Below are positions 36,101-46,867 of a stretch of DNA of 64,000 bases, in pieces (the stretch's first letter is position 1; every line of letters begins with the position of its first letter). Origin of the DNA: Stropharia rugosoannulata (lineage: Eukaryota; Basidiomycota; Agaricomycetes; Agaricales; Strophariaceae); the NCBI GenBank assembly GCA_028532985.1, contig JANCIK010000010.1, forward strand, positions 3,038,001 through 3,102,000, given 5' to 3'. Both the position numbers and the translations under genes were made by a program. The notes under the pieces were generated by a model. That model was given only the letters and a program-made list of their open reading frames with translations, was not told the origin of the DNA and searched no databases.

Positions 36101-37283
36101 TGCAGCCGACCTTACCACTGGTCGCCCTATTTCAGCCTGTTCTTCCCCAACCCCTGGGCCATTTCCGCGTGGCCTGCGCAAAAGCATTACCCACTTCCGC
36201 CCCACCACCCCTCGAGGCCTGTCATATAAGCGCGCCCGCCGCTGCCTGGACTACTAGTCGGCTGCCCCTATGATTTTATAGCACCGACATTTCGCGGATG
36301 CCCATGTATCAAGCATGCTACATTGGCACCTGCTGAACAATTCGAGCAGAGCACATTTGGTCCCTCCTCAGTATACACCTGTCCACACGTCAATGTCGAT
36401 GGAGCTCTGTGTGTTGCTAGGTCCTCGATGAGAACATATACGAGCTGCTACTGCATTCCGGCCCCGCTTCGAGCCTTCATTTGCATCCCCTGCCTCTAAC
36501 AATCATGTCGGCCCCCGTACGCCCGCCCACGCACGGTGGTATTCCGATGAACCTCCCTCTTTTTTGCCCATAGAGCACACGGACCCACCGCTCTGGGATC
36601 CTGGTCCCTACATGCGGGCGCCGCCAAACCTGCTGTTTATTATCCATCCTGATCCATACGTCCCCTTTAAGGCATCTATCTCCCATCACCCTTGCTTCAC
36701 CCACCCCTTGACCGCTTGCCCTTTCATGATATATCTACGATTGCTATTGTTATTGTACACATATTTACCACTTTTCTCTGTAAGCAGTGAGCACCACTTA
36801 TTGATATGTGATTTAATTCACTCTACACATCTGAATCCGCTACTCAGAATCCATCTAGCACAGATCATCACCGGTTGGATTGAATTAGAATTCAATCCAT
36901 ATTGTTAGAATTTAATAAACCTCTTCGGTGGGTTCTTAGCAGCAAAGAACCCCACCTAAAGGTCATCAAAACTGCTGCCAGTGGTGAATTTGAGTTCTTC
37001 ACCTTTGCTTGCGGCACACAATCTTTTGCTGTACTTGTTTCTGGCGGAACAAGCCTGTTGACGTGCGAACAAGTTAACGGTGCCCGATTACCTCCTGGAT
37101 GTTTCCCGCGAATCATGGTAATATGTCGAGCATGTATCGTCCGATACAGAATCTATGAGGCATCGATGGTGGTAATTGCTTCCGCGATCCAGTGGACAGA
37201 CTCACCGGAGCCTGGAAGTATTGTGGACTGGACTCGAAATATACATAGGCTTGCTTATTTGCCGTATAGCTTGCAGGGCTACT
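33187..37283 (+). pseudogene. Decayed membrane-protein fragment split by an insertion, copy 1
   Basis: 33187-33385 and 36995-37283 together match 47067-47556. Similar to parts of the intact membrane-protein gene at 7731-9299: ITRQAQGLSTAEFE versus ITRKAQGLIMTELE, and shared DNA such as CTGTTGACGTGCGAACAA versus CTCTTGACGTGCGAACAA. The reading frame shifts between conserved pieces, and large parts of the gene are missing, so this is a pseudogene fragment. The split is caused by the 3.6-kb insertion. Confidence 0.65.
33386..36984. mobile_element. 3.6-kb insertion with 10-bp target-site duplication (MULE-like, non-autonomous)
   Basis: TGAATTTGAG occurs at 33376-33385 and 36985-36994; the duplicate locus at 47.26 kb has it once and runs straight through. 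The ends share a subterminal inverted repeat: CCTTTAGGTGGGGTT at 33411-33425 and its complement at 36948-36962, 25 and 22 bp from the ends. A duplication of 9-11 bp is typical of Mutator-like elements. No transposase is visible; the interior has only short frames. One of these, minus strand 35597-35887, has a Cys-rich stretch CYNKWCVNCGSVDCH that could be remnant coding. Confidence 0.8.
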
Positions 37284-38730
37284 AAACCTCTGAATCCCGG
37301 TCCAATGCTGTAGCGTTGACAGATGTGCAACGGACTTTAGCTCTTGCCACATATCTAAGCATTTACAAATGCTCAATGAAGAATTTTGCTACGTACATAG
37401 TTACTTTCTCACCGTCCCATCGTATTCCCTGCACGGCGATCAACATCGTGGATAGGCATCATTACGGTGACGCTGTTCGGGCATCTAGGATCAGCGTCGT
37501 GCTCGTGGTCGAGGTAGACATCAGGGCGCCCGGGTAGGAATCAGGGTTAAGCACGGATGGATGGATAGATGGATGGATGGATGGGCGGATGGCGCCGCCG
37601 GTCGGGCGTTTCTATGTTGATGTGCTGTAGGTACGGTATGCGTTGTATGTATGGGGAGGTAAGTTTGTGTCTGGAGGTCAGTATCACTTGTGAGGTATAT
37701 GGTATAGCAAGGTAAGAGGAGGAGGTAAGTTTATATATAGCATTGTGAGGTACTTATATACGCACTAAGTATAGGTAGGTATGTTTAGGTAGCGCGGCAG
37801 GTTCTCAACTCGGTTACTAGTGGCCAGTTGCGAGGCGGGGGTGGGTCGCCGTTGATTTGATTCGTGTGATTCGGATTCGGAACTGATGTTGAGAGGATTG
37901 GGGTGGAATACGGATGACTATGAGGCTCGGGTGTGCAGGGTATATCCGTGCGGAAGTCCGTGCGTGGTGTTGGTGTGGACGGATGCCTGTGTCCCTGACA
38001 TGCTGGACTCGCTCGGCTGGTGCGGCACCGGCAAGGGCAGGCGAATGCGGGGATGGCAGTCAGGCGCGATGTATGCATGTGCCTGTGCTGTAATGTTACT
38101 TATGTACAGGTATGTATGTATGGCACGGCAGGACATGTTGTCTCGGTATTCTGTACTCAGTACTTGAGTACGTACGGGCAGCAACCATCTGACAGACTAC
38201 AGTGTATGACAGCGGCGCGCACTGCTCACCGCAAGCCACCCGTCAATATCGAAGCGAGCAGCCAATCAACATTGTCAGCCGGTGAGCCAGCCTCGGCACG
38301 CATAAATAGCACAGCCTGCCATATGCAGCTCGGATCACCTTGCGGTCATGGGAGGCGCGGGCCGGGGGACAGCAAGGGAGATCTAGAACGCGGATTTTTT
38401 ACAAGGGACGGATAGGGTAGTGCTTCTTGGCGAGCCCTTCCTTGTTCTTCACTACTACATACCTATTTTGTTGTTCCTGGGCTTGCCTGCATAGTCTTGC
38501 TCTGTAGTAAGGACAAGTTCGGCCCCGCCTCGTACTACTCTGTATCTAAGCCCCGCTCCTCGCTGGCCGCACAACCCCCGCATTGTCATCCCCCCGCCCT
38601 CACCCCGTCATCGTCATCGCCTTGCCTCTCGTCATCAACATCCTCGGACAGACCTCGACCAGCCAACCAACGAGCATCAGACGCCCGCATACGCCACCCA
38701 CCGAACCTCTTCCACCTACTAGTATCACCC
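37284..38730. other. Non-coding spacer of direct duplication, copy 1
   Basis: Matches 47557-49195. It includes a GATG/GATA microsatellite at 37555-37588 (shorter at 47871-47890) and a GGTAAGTTT/GAGGTA-rich stretch at 37620-37780. Open frames on both strands at 37785-38415 are also open in copy 2. Their conservation follows the duplication as a whole, and I see no protein motif. Confidence 0.5.
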
Positions 38731-39376
38731 ATGCTCCTCTTCTCCCCCTCCGGCTCATCATCGCCGTCATCGTCGTACTCGTACAGTTCGACACCCTCGC
38801 CCCTGTCCCCGTGCACCACGCTGCTCGTCCGCGGCCTCCTCCTCGCCGGCCTCGCGCTGCAGGTGTCTGGTGAGTCCCGTCTCCCTTTCGTCCCCCTGTC
38901 CGCTCCACGCCGTTTATCCTGCCCATGCCGTTTATCCTGCCCACGCCGTTCATACTTTTCCTTCGTCGTGCGGCCGCCTCGCTTACATTCACCTGACTTA
39001 CACCTTCCCTCCTTCGTGCCTCTATCCCTCCCTCCATCCTCCCCGCCCCTGCTCCCATCCTCCGCATCGTGCTGTATGCATACATTCCGCCTTTCACTTT
39101 CCCCGCCCCGGCAGGGTATGCCGTCCGGCACGGCTTCCTTTCCCCGTCCCTTCCTCCTCCCTCCCTTCCTTCCTTATAACTCCATACTAACCCCGTCCCA
39201 CAGCTTCGTACTTTGTCATCTCCTCCCCTGCCTCCGGCACGCAATGGGCCAACGGCTCCCCGCATGCAGTGCAGTGGGAAAAGGCCGTCCTCGACGGCAT
39301 CAACGGGTTCGACGTCGAGATGGCGTGGTTGGGCTTCTCGCTATGTCCTTTTTCTTGTTCTGAACCCTGGTGCTGA
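38731..39376 (+). pseudogene. KNH1/Kre9-like wall protein gene, truncated copy 1
   Basis: Exon 1 38731-38869 (Ser-rich N-terminus and hydrophobic segment), intron to 39203, exon 2 from 39204. Exon 2 codes for YFVISSPASGTQWANG and WEKAVLDGINGFDVEMAWLG, then leaves homology with copy 2 at about 39331 and runs into a stop at 39374-39376. About 103 residues remain, without most of the Kre9/KNH1 domain. Copy 2 at 49196-51214 is complete. Confidence 0.8.
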
Positions 39377-40190
39377 TTGGCGAGTTTCGCTTAGTGCCGA
39401 CTAACCAAATCAGGCAAAAGATCTACTAAAAAAGGGTTAGTTCATTGAAAACTAGACAAGTTTTTGACTGTTTTGCGCTGCGTACTAGCATAGTTTCTCC
39501 CTGCCCAAAGGCCTGGGAGTTTTTTTGAAAAGGAAAGGGAAACATACCTCTCTTATGTGCGTGGTTCTTGCAGGTACGGCATGTCATGGACAGGAACATG
39601 TTCATGGAAAACAAGGTGCGTCACACATTAGTATCTCGTGCTAATAACGTGCAGATACCAGGTGTGCGTCGAGTACGATTACTGGTTCATGTCAGCAAGT
39701 CCAGTAATGACCGTGCGCATGAGACTCACCACATGTGCAGGTTGAGCAGGAGCACCACGCTCACTTTGCGTCGTCGAGGAAGGCAGAATGCACAGAGGAT
39801 CCTGGTAGGAAGAAGGAGGGATGCATGCTGGCAGGAAGAGACCACCGTCGGAACTCCCCAACTGAAACTCCTGCTAGCCTCTCGCAGGGGACGTAATAGC
39901 TTTGTACGTAGTTTAGTGCTTTTACAAATATAACTATGCACGGGCCATTATATGTATTCAATTGTACTACCCAGAGGTTAAAACGGGCTCTCACAGCATA
40001 ACTTGCACGGACAGAACAGACCATTCCCTTCCAGGGGATGTACTGCTCGCCGGGCGCTTAAGAACCCTCTCGACTCACGGGAAATCAATATGGGTGGGAA
40101 TACATGTGCATCTCATTGAATTATAGTAATATTAACACTACATTATACAGTAAGGAGCCCTCCCTCTGCACAACTCCTCCAGCAGTTTGT
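39377..40190. other. Unassigned, gene-poor
   Basis: Downstream of the duplication break. Open frames at 39568-39933 and 40189-40476 lack motifs. No homology to another part of the window was noticed. Confidence 0.35.
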
Positions 40191-40193
40191 GTT

Positions 40194-41560
40194 CCGCTCA
40201 CCGCAGGGCATCGACCTCAAACGGAGCCAGCTTGCAAATACTCTTGTCAAGACAGCCAGCGGAATAGCGGTGACGGGAATTCGATACATAGCGTCACGAC
40301 ATAGCCCAGAGGAGCATGAGAGACCTGTAAATGGGCCTGTCAAAACTCGACAGTTACCCTTCAAGTTCATGTGCCGCTCGCCGCAGGGGCATAAGCGCCG
40401 AGGTACATGGTGCCATGCACCCCCTGCAACGTACTATTCAGAGTGGATGCTTCGAATTGAGATGGCAGCGGGGTAGCGGTCGCGGGAAGTCGATATATAG
40501 TGTTGGGGCTTCGAGAGTACACTGTGCGGGCAAGTGAGCTGCAGAACATTGTGAAGACAACTGGGTATTCACTTACATGTGTCGGCGCCCTGAACTCGAT
40601 GTATATCCTCCACGTAAGGTGCCGCTCGCCGCGGGGCATCGGCCCCAGCTGTCTGGGAGTCAAAATTTGCTGTGTAAGGTGTTCCACACACGCCTCTGCG
40701 ATCCACGGCGGGAGAGTGTTCGCAGGAAGTTCATACGTCGTCTTGGGACTTGCACACGTTGTATACATCGTGCTTTGAGTGTACTGGACGGTGGAGAACT
40801 GCAGTAAGTGCTCTGATGAAAAGGTTAACAAGAAAATTAAGGAGAGTGAGTATGAGACGTACCTGTGTCACCTCCCAGCAACCTCGATGTGTACCCTCCA
40901 CTTGGGGTTGACGCTCGCCGCGGGCATCGGTCCCAGCATTCAGACGCGGTTGTGTTTTGCTGTGAAAGGTCTTCCATGGATGTTTGTGGGACGCACGGCG
41001 GGAATGTGCTCGCGGGAAGTCAACACATCTTGTTGGGACGTGCATTCGCTGTATACGATGTGCACTGAGTGTGTTGAACCGTGGAGAGCTACATTAAGTG
41101 CTCTGACGAAACGGTTAACAAGTAAATAAAAGGAAACTAAGTATGAGACGTACCTGTGACTCTGCCGTGCTGCACCTCCCCGAAAACTCGTTGTGTACCC
41201 TCACGTTGGGGTGTCGCTCGCCGCGAGGCATCGGCCCCACAAATGGGGCGTCTGAAACCACCCTGAAAGGTGGTCTATGTGTTGCGCAGCCGGAGAGTGT
41301 TCGCGGGAAGTTCATACATCGTCTTGGGGCCTGAATCCGCTGTATCTGTTGTGGTCTTCTTTAAACATGCTGTAAACAGTATTGTGAGTATAAATTAAGC
41401 TGTGAGTAGGTGTTTAACGTACGTGGGTAGTAGAACGTCGAGTTAGGGTGTCGCTCGCGCAGGGTAACGCCCTCGGGACACAATGTACAGTTGGACTTGC
41501 TGTAAAGTCCAAGCTGTGTGCATCGTGGTCATGGGGCGTCGATATGTCGTGACTGGGCTT
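40194..41560 (+). repeat. Degenerate tandem-repeat field, about six units
   Basis: The core CGCTCGCCGCGGGGCATCG (variable) recurs at about 40194, 40373, 40622, 40912, 41214 and 41451, spaced 180 to 300 bp. A second core GTTCGCGGGAAGTTCATAC (variable) follows each by 70 to 90 bp. Units starting near 40600, 40880 and 41150 also share GTATGAGACGTACCTGTG and AAGTGCTCTGATGAAAAGG-type segments. No single frame stays open through the units, so this is satellite-like and not a repeat protein. Confidence 0.8.
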
Positions 41561-44500
41561 GTGTATGTCGTGTGCTGGCATCCGCGGGACGTCCAAATAA
41601 CGGGATGTCGTTGCTGCTGCCTGGTATGTGCTACGTGGCGCATCTGCTACATCCTTTGCTCCGCTGCAATCGTGCTCGGGGGTCCAGGGAGTCTGAATGT
41701 TGCTCTGCGCAGCTGTGAAGCATGTAGACGTCGCGTAGACGTCTTTGAAAGAGTTAGTGCAACGCAACAGACAAGGACAAGCAACATGACATACCTCAAA
41801 GGGAACAGACTGCGAGCATGGTAAGTGGGTGTGTGAATGAGGGTGAGGTCGCGGCTATAGGCCGTGTGCTGGCATGGTGGCGGGACGAGAAAAAGGATGT
41901 ACGTGATCATCACGTAGCACCCGCACTCTCCCGCTCCCCGCTCAGGGGCGCATCTCCCCCCTCCTGTAATGTATTCAAACAGTATCATAGACTTACTAGT
42001 GTATGTCACATCTTTAGATTTAATTAGTCCTACATACACTCGTAAAAATGGATGTATTACAACGGCCTGCATTTCATATGTAGTAAATCTCCGTGTACTC
42101 GCATTTAGTATGCCCCTCGTAGTTAAAGATTCTCTGGAGTACCTGGCCCGATATGTTTGCGCTTCAGTGACATATATAATCATGTATATGCTTCCGAATT
42201 AAACTTGAATAATATATTTCCTTGTAAACGTTATGTGACATCATACGTCAGTGCAAAGCAAACGGACGCGTAACACTCAACAATATTGAGTGTGCGCGCA
42301 TTTATATGCATGCAGACATTAGGGGAGCGTAATATTTCGACGCCCGACTCATTGGACATCATTGTCTAGGTATGAACTATGAGTCCCGTACGCGAGAAAT
42401 GCAAGGGAGCTTACCTTGATTTGGGGGAGACGTGCATAGCTGCACAAGCATCCGTGCACAAAGTAGAAGGTTTAAGTATCACTAGAACTTTCAGTAATAT
42501 AATACTACGGACATTTATAATCTCGTGGGAGCTCACACATGGGTTGATTTGTACAACCGGGCATAAACTAAGGCGGGATCACAGTGCGGGTGACTGCTCC
42601 GCTCCTCCCCCCTCTTTTCTCGTACAATCCCCAAGAATTACAGACGCAATTACCGGCTCCCTGGGGCTATGTACTAAGTGAGCAAGCGACAGCTCCTGTT
42701 CGGAGCTTCTCGTGCACCCTGTGATCTTGGAAACTATGTGCGTGCAGGGCACCATAGCACGGAATACAATGATTTCTGTATTATGTACAATTAAACGCAT
42801 TACAGTTGGGTTTTGGGGGCTCATATATATTATATATTTAAGTTGTACACGATGTACTGAGAGGTTTTGAAGCAAGCGCGTCGAGTGCACTTGTATGTAC
42901 GGCGTGTGCGCGCATTCTGTGGCAAGACACGCACTGCAGCGCTCAGGTTTAAAACGACGTGTATTCAAATTTCGACGACATAGGGTATTTATAGTATCCA
43001 TGACTGACCTTCGAGTACAAGAAGTCTGACTGAGGTACATGAAAGTCGCTGGCAATTTGACCATGCGCACAAGGAGACGGATATGCTTGATTTACAGAAA
43101 CACAGAGAAACGCGCATACCGCGCCCTAACTAAGGGTTAATTATAGATTACTCATGTACAGGAAGAAGGTCCCAAATGGCTCACTGGATTTGCGTGGACC
43201 TCGCAGCCCAGAACATGCTGGGACACGTACACCCCCTCCTCCTTTCCGCATTCTCGTCCGATTCCACAGAAAAAAGGACCGTGGAGTCTTCGCTTACACT
43301 AGCGTATAACGTGATGTTCTGATGCCGAATAATGCCCGGCAGGCTGGCCTCTAGCGCAATCCGTATCCAACACTTGGAAGATTAGTGCGCAGGGAGCGCA
43401 GGGTGAGCGCTCCTGCATCTTCCGCATGTATTTCCCGTTTCTAATGAATACGAGCGTGTTACATATACTTTCTGGGCACAGTGTACGCATCCCCGTCATG
43501 TATTCCGCTGCAGAAGTTCAAGCCTGGGTGCAAATGCACCACGGTGTTGTGTGCAGCTGCTCTCTTTCTCTCTTTCTGTTCCTCTTCCAAGAATACCGTG
43601 TTTTGTGGGAACTAGTGTATTCCCTTGGTCCTTGACGAAAGCTTGACAAGCTGTTTACGTGACCCAGAAGGGGATCGCAGTTATTGTATTATGTTCAAAG
43701 TTTAGAAGTGTAACGGGGGTCAAACATTACCTCACAGACATGATCCATCATATTTTATCGCAGTCAAAGTGTATCACAGCTTTAATATATTTATTTATGC
43801 GATACCTATAACATATGAAATGTTCATAGTGCAGGCATTAACGTCTGACATTCGGACAACTGAGGGATACATACCCTTACCCGCCTTCCTGTTCCGAATC
43901 TTCTATGCAATATCCCACCATAATCAAGCTTGTTTCGTGTACCGACCAAGCCCGCCCACCATTACGTACCGGTGAACATGTTGAATCCCGCAGACCAACG
44001 CTAGTAAAGTTGCTTGGGGTTCGTGAACTCTGCATGTAACATAAACCCTCGATCCATGTGAACAAGCCAAAACAGCGTACATGCGCAAACTAATGGTAAA
44101 TACAGGTGAGATCTATACATCTTCACGGACCGAGAACGTGGTTGAACCCTTTATAATATACGTTAGGATATCCGACTGGAAATATTTGTTGATAAGGCAT
44201 ATGGACACGGAGTGCATCAAGACTGCATTGGCGAACCGCGGGTGGAGTGCATTAACGATTTATTATGAGAAATTTCTGCGTAAATACATTTATGAATATT
44301 ATACTACATTCTCTAGTAGAGAGCGTGCCGGAGAGAGTAAGGGTATAGAGTAACCATAGTCGCGATCGTGGGACGATGCGGGGAGGAGGCCCACCACGGA
44401 TCCGGCGTTCGCTTAGTAGTGTGAACACACTACGGCAAAGACCCTGAGCTCCGTTCTTCCCTCACACTTACATGTTCGGCTCGTTCGCATACGTGGTGGT

Positions 44501-46867
44501 AAGTACCTTGACCTCTGAAAACATATTTAATGCGTGGAACTGACCTGTTTATTCCCCAGTTCCCTGCTCTTCTCATCTGCTCTTCCCTTCTCCTCTGCTC
44601 ACTCTCTGCATACGGCACGCAGACGACTCGGTTTGCAGTGCTCGAGGATGCCCACGTCATCTGCTGTGACTACCACGGTGAGCTGTACGCGCCTCAGCGC
44701 GACGTTGTACTGATGATGTGTGGCTGGTTGAACGTAGTACCATGCACCACCGACGTTTCTGCTGGCTGTGAGCCAGCCCCCATGGCCTTTCCCCACCTCC
44801 TTGGACAACAATGACGACGTACGACTCACCACGCATATGGGTCGCATGCGGGCCTTCATCGACACGGACAACCCGGTGAGTACGACCCATTTATTCATGC
44901 ACAAAGCTGGCTAACACGAACCGACCCGTCCCTTCCATCCCCCCAAGATACATGGCGACGTTGCGAGGCCTGCAAGACCAATGAAGCATCTTGCCCGCAT
45001 TAAGGTAAGCTTGCACGTCCCACTAGCAAGCCCCCCAGTTTTACCTCGAACGACGTATGCAGTCAAACAAGGGCCTGGCTCGCAGTGTGCCGCAGGTGGA
45101 TGCTGCACTGGATGTCGACCATGGACGAACACGAGACAGTGAGCACCGAACTGGTGCGTCACGACTCACAATTTATTGCCTGAGTTATTCAGACAAGAAA
45201 TCTACGAGGCTCGGCCACAGGCATGTATGTTGTTCACGCAGACATATAACACGGCTAATAATAACATACCATCATAAGGTACCACGAGGAATTATTGCCG
45301 CATTTCGTGCGAGCAGACACGAAGATATTAAGCCCATGCATTCCCCTGCAGACGGATTAGTGAGTACATGAAAATCACGAACTGGCCTACCTGCTTCATA
45401 GGTACTACGGTCCATCGTCTCATGTGAATGCATGGAGTCGTTCGTCAATACCTACACGCAAGCATACACGATTGAGAGATGAGATGCTCATGTGTTCGTC
45501 ATGAGCCTTTACTGATCGGTGCGTAACTAACCCAAACTACGTTGATATCACGGACTGACTTACCTCCCTGGCAGGGACACGATCCTTCATGGGTATGGCA
45601 GGCTATGTACGGGTATGTCATTCCCGTGCCTTACTCACGTAGTGCAGCCCAGGATTCAGGTGCAGGTACGACGGCAAGATGCCAGGTACATAAACTAATA
45701 AGGTAAGACCTCAATCTATACTGACAAGATTTGTACTTACTTCGATTTGGGATGCGGTACTTGTCGTGTACCACGGCAGTACCTCTGTGTGATGCCCTGC
45801 GCGAGGGCCCAGGGCCAGTTACGCGTTAATATCCCATGCAGTGCACGCAGGATCGAGTTGATGATATTAAGGTAAATGTTCAATAAATACAAAGTAAATA
45901 ATACTTACACATTGCCGTATGTCTCCAGCTCACTAAGTGTACTGTGCCGCACCCTCCCCGTGCCTGTTCCAGGCGGCACATGCCGTCTGAGGTTGACTAA
46001 AGGTTGGTTATAATCAGATATGTACAAGGTGAAATGGGATTACTTACATACCTTGATCCAGGAGTCTGCCACGGCACGAGGGGAGTCCTACAGCTACCCC
46101 GCATTTCTTTCCCGCGTCCCACTCCACTCTACATCACCCCGCATCCTCGCAGACCTCACCCCGCAATCGCCCACGCGTACCCTAAGCGCTGTGTGCTAAC
46201 TCACAAAGTTAAGCCCTGTCCGAGCCCGATCGCAAGTTGTCAGGACTTCGTAGCGCGCTTAATGAGGATTCTATTCGTGACTCTAAGAGGCGTCACTACT
46301 AGGCGTCTCGCTAAGACGGGAGCACAGCGCGGCGCGACGCTCGGGCGCTCGGAGCGCCCTCGGATAGAACGCTAAGGTCCTACAAAGTACACAGGTACGT
46401 CTTGAACCTTGCGTGTATATGCCTGTGTACGCGGATAATCATAGATGTCGCTGAGATGTGCACATGCGGTATGAGGCTGTGAATGCACGTATCCTCGTGA
46501 TTGTAAACTACTCCGAGTGAGAGGTGTGCAAACAGGTATTGGATATGTATAGATTACATTTTAGAGTACACACTTGACACCCCGAGCACAATAAGCTGGC
46601 AGGCCGGCGGGGAGGCCGCAGGTCGTCGAGCACCCCAAAAGCAACATTAAGTAAATATGTATTACTCATTAATGTATACATTATACTGTCTGCAAAAACA
46701 GTGTACTCTATATGTGCGCTACAGCGCGGGGCAGTTAACGTTATTTAAATGTGGTTCAAGGTATACATAGATAAATGCAACTGTGCATGTTAGTTATGTG
46801 CTTTTACCACGACACGGCACGGGCTCTAGCCTGAATACACCTAACTTAAGGTGCACATCCAAGGAAG
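41561..46867. other. Unassigned 5.3-kb region, no gene recognised
   Basis: No frame longer than 178 codons, none with a motif. At about 44460-45400 several GTAAGT/GTGAGT donors alternate with short coding-like segments (for example 44606-44812, open in one frame), as in a decayed multi-exon gene, but I could not build a convincing model. Stretches near 42200-42800 and 46500-46760 are AT-rich. Likely relics of transposable elements. Confidence 0.3.

Larger units (their letters stand above)
32989..39331 (+). repeat. Direct duplication, copy 1 (interrupted)
   Basis: Collinear with 46868-49786. The interruption at 33386-36984 is absent from copy 2. Shared content: decayed membrane-protein fragments, a GATG microsatellite, a conserved 38.0-kb spacer and the start of a KNH1-like gene. 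Homology ends inside exon 2 of that gene. Confidence 0.88.

Noticed and set aside
38497..39363. 288-codon Ser/Pro-rich open frame, longest in its region
   Set aside because: It overlaps the KNH1-like exons and intron in another frame; the low stop density comes from C-rich sequence, and it is open on the opposite strand too.
44430..45371. Possible multi-exon gene suggested by alternating donors and short open segments
   Set aside because: No consistent phase, no recognisable motif and no start or end; left as unassigned.
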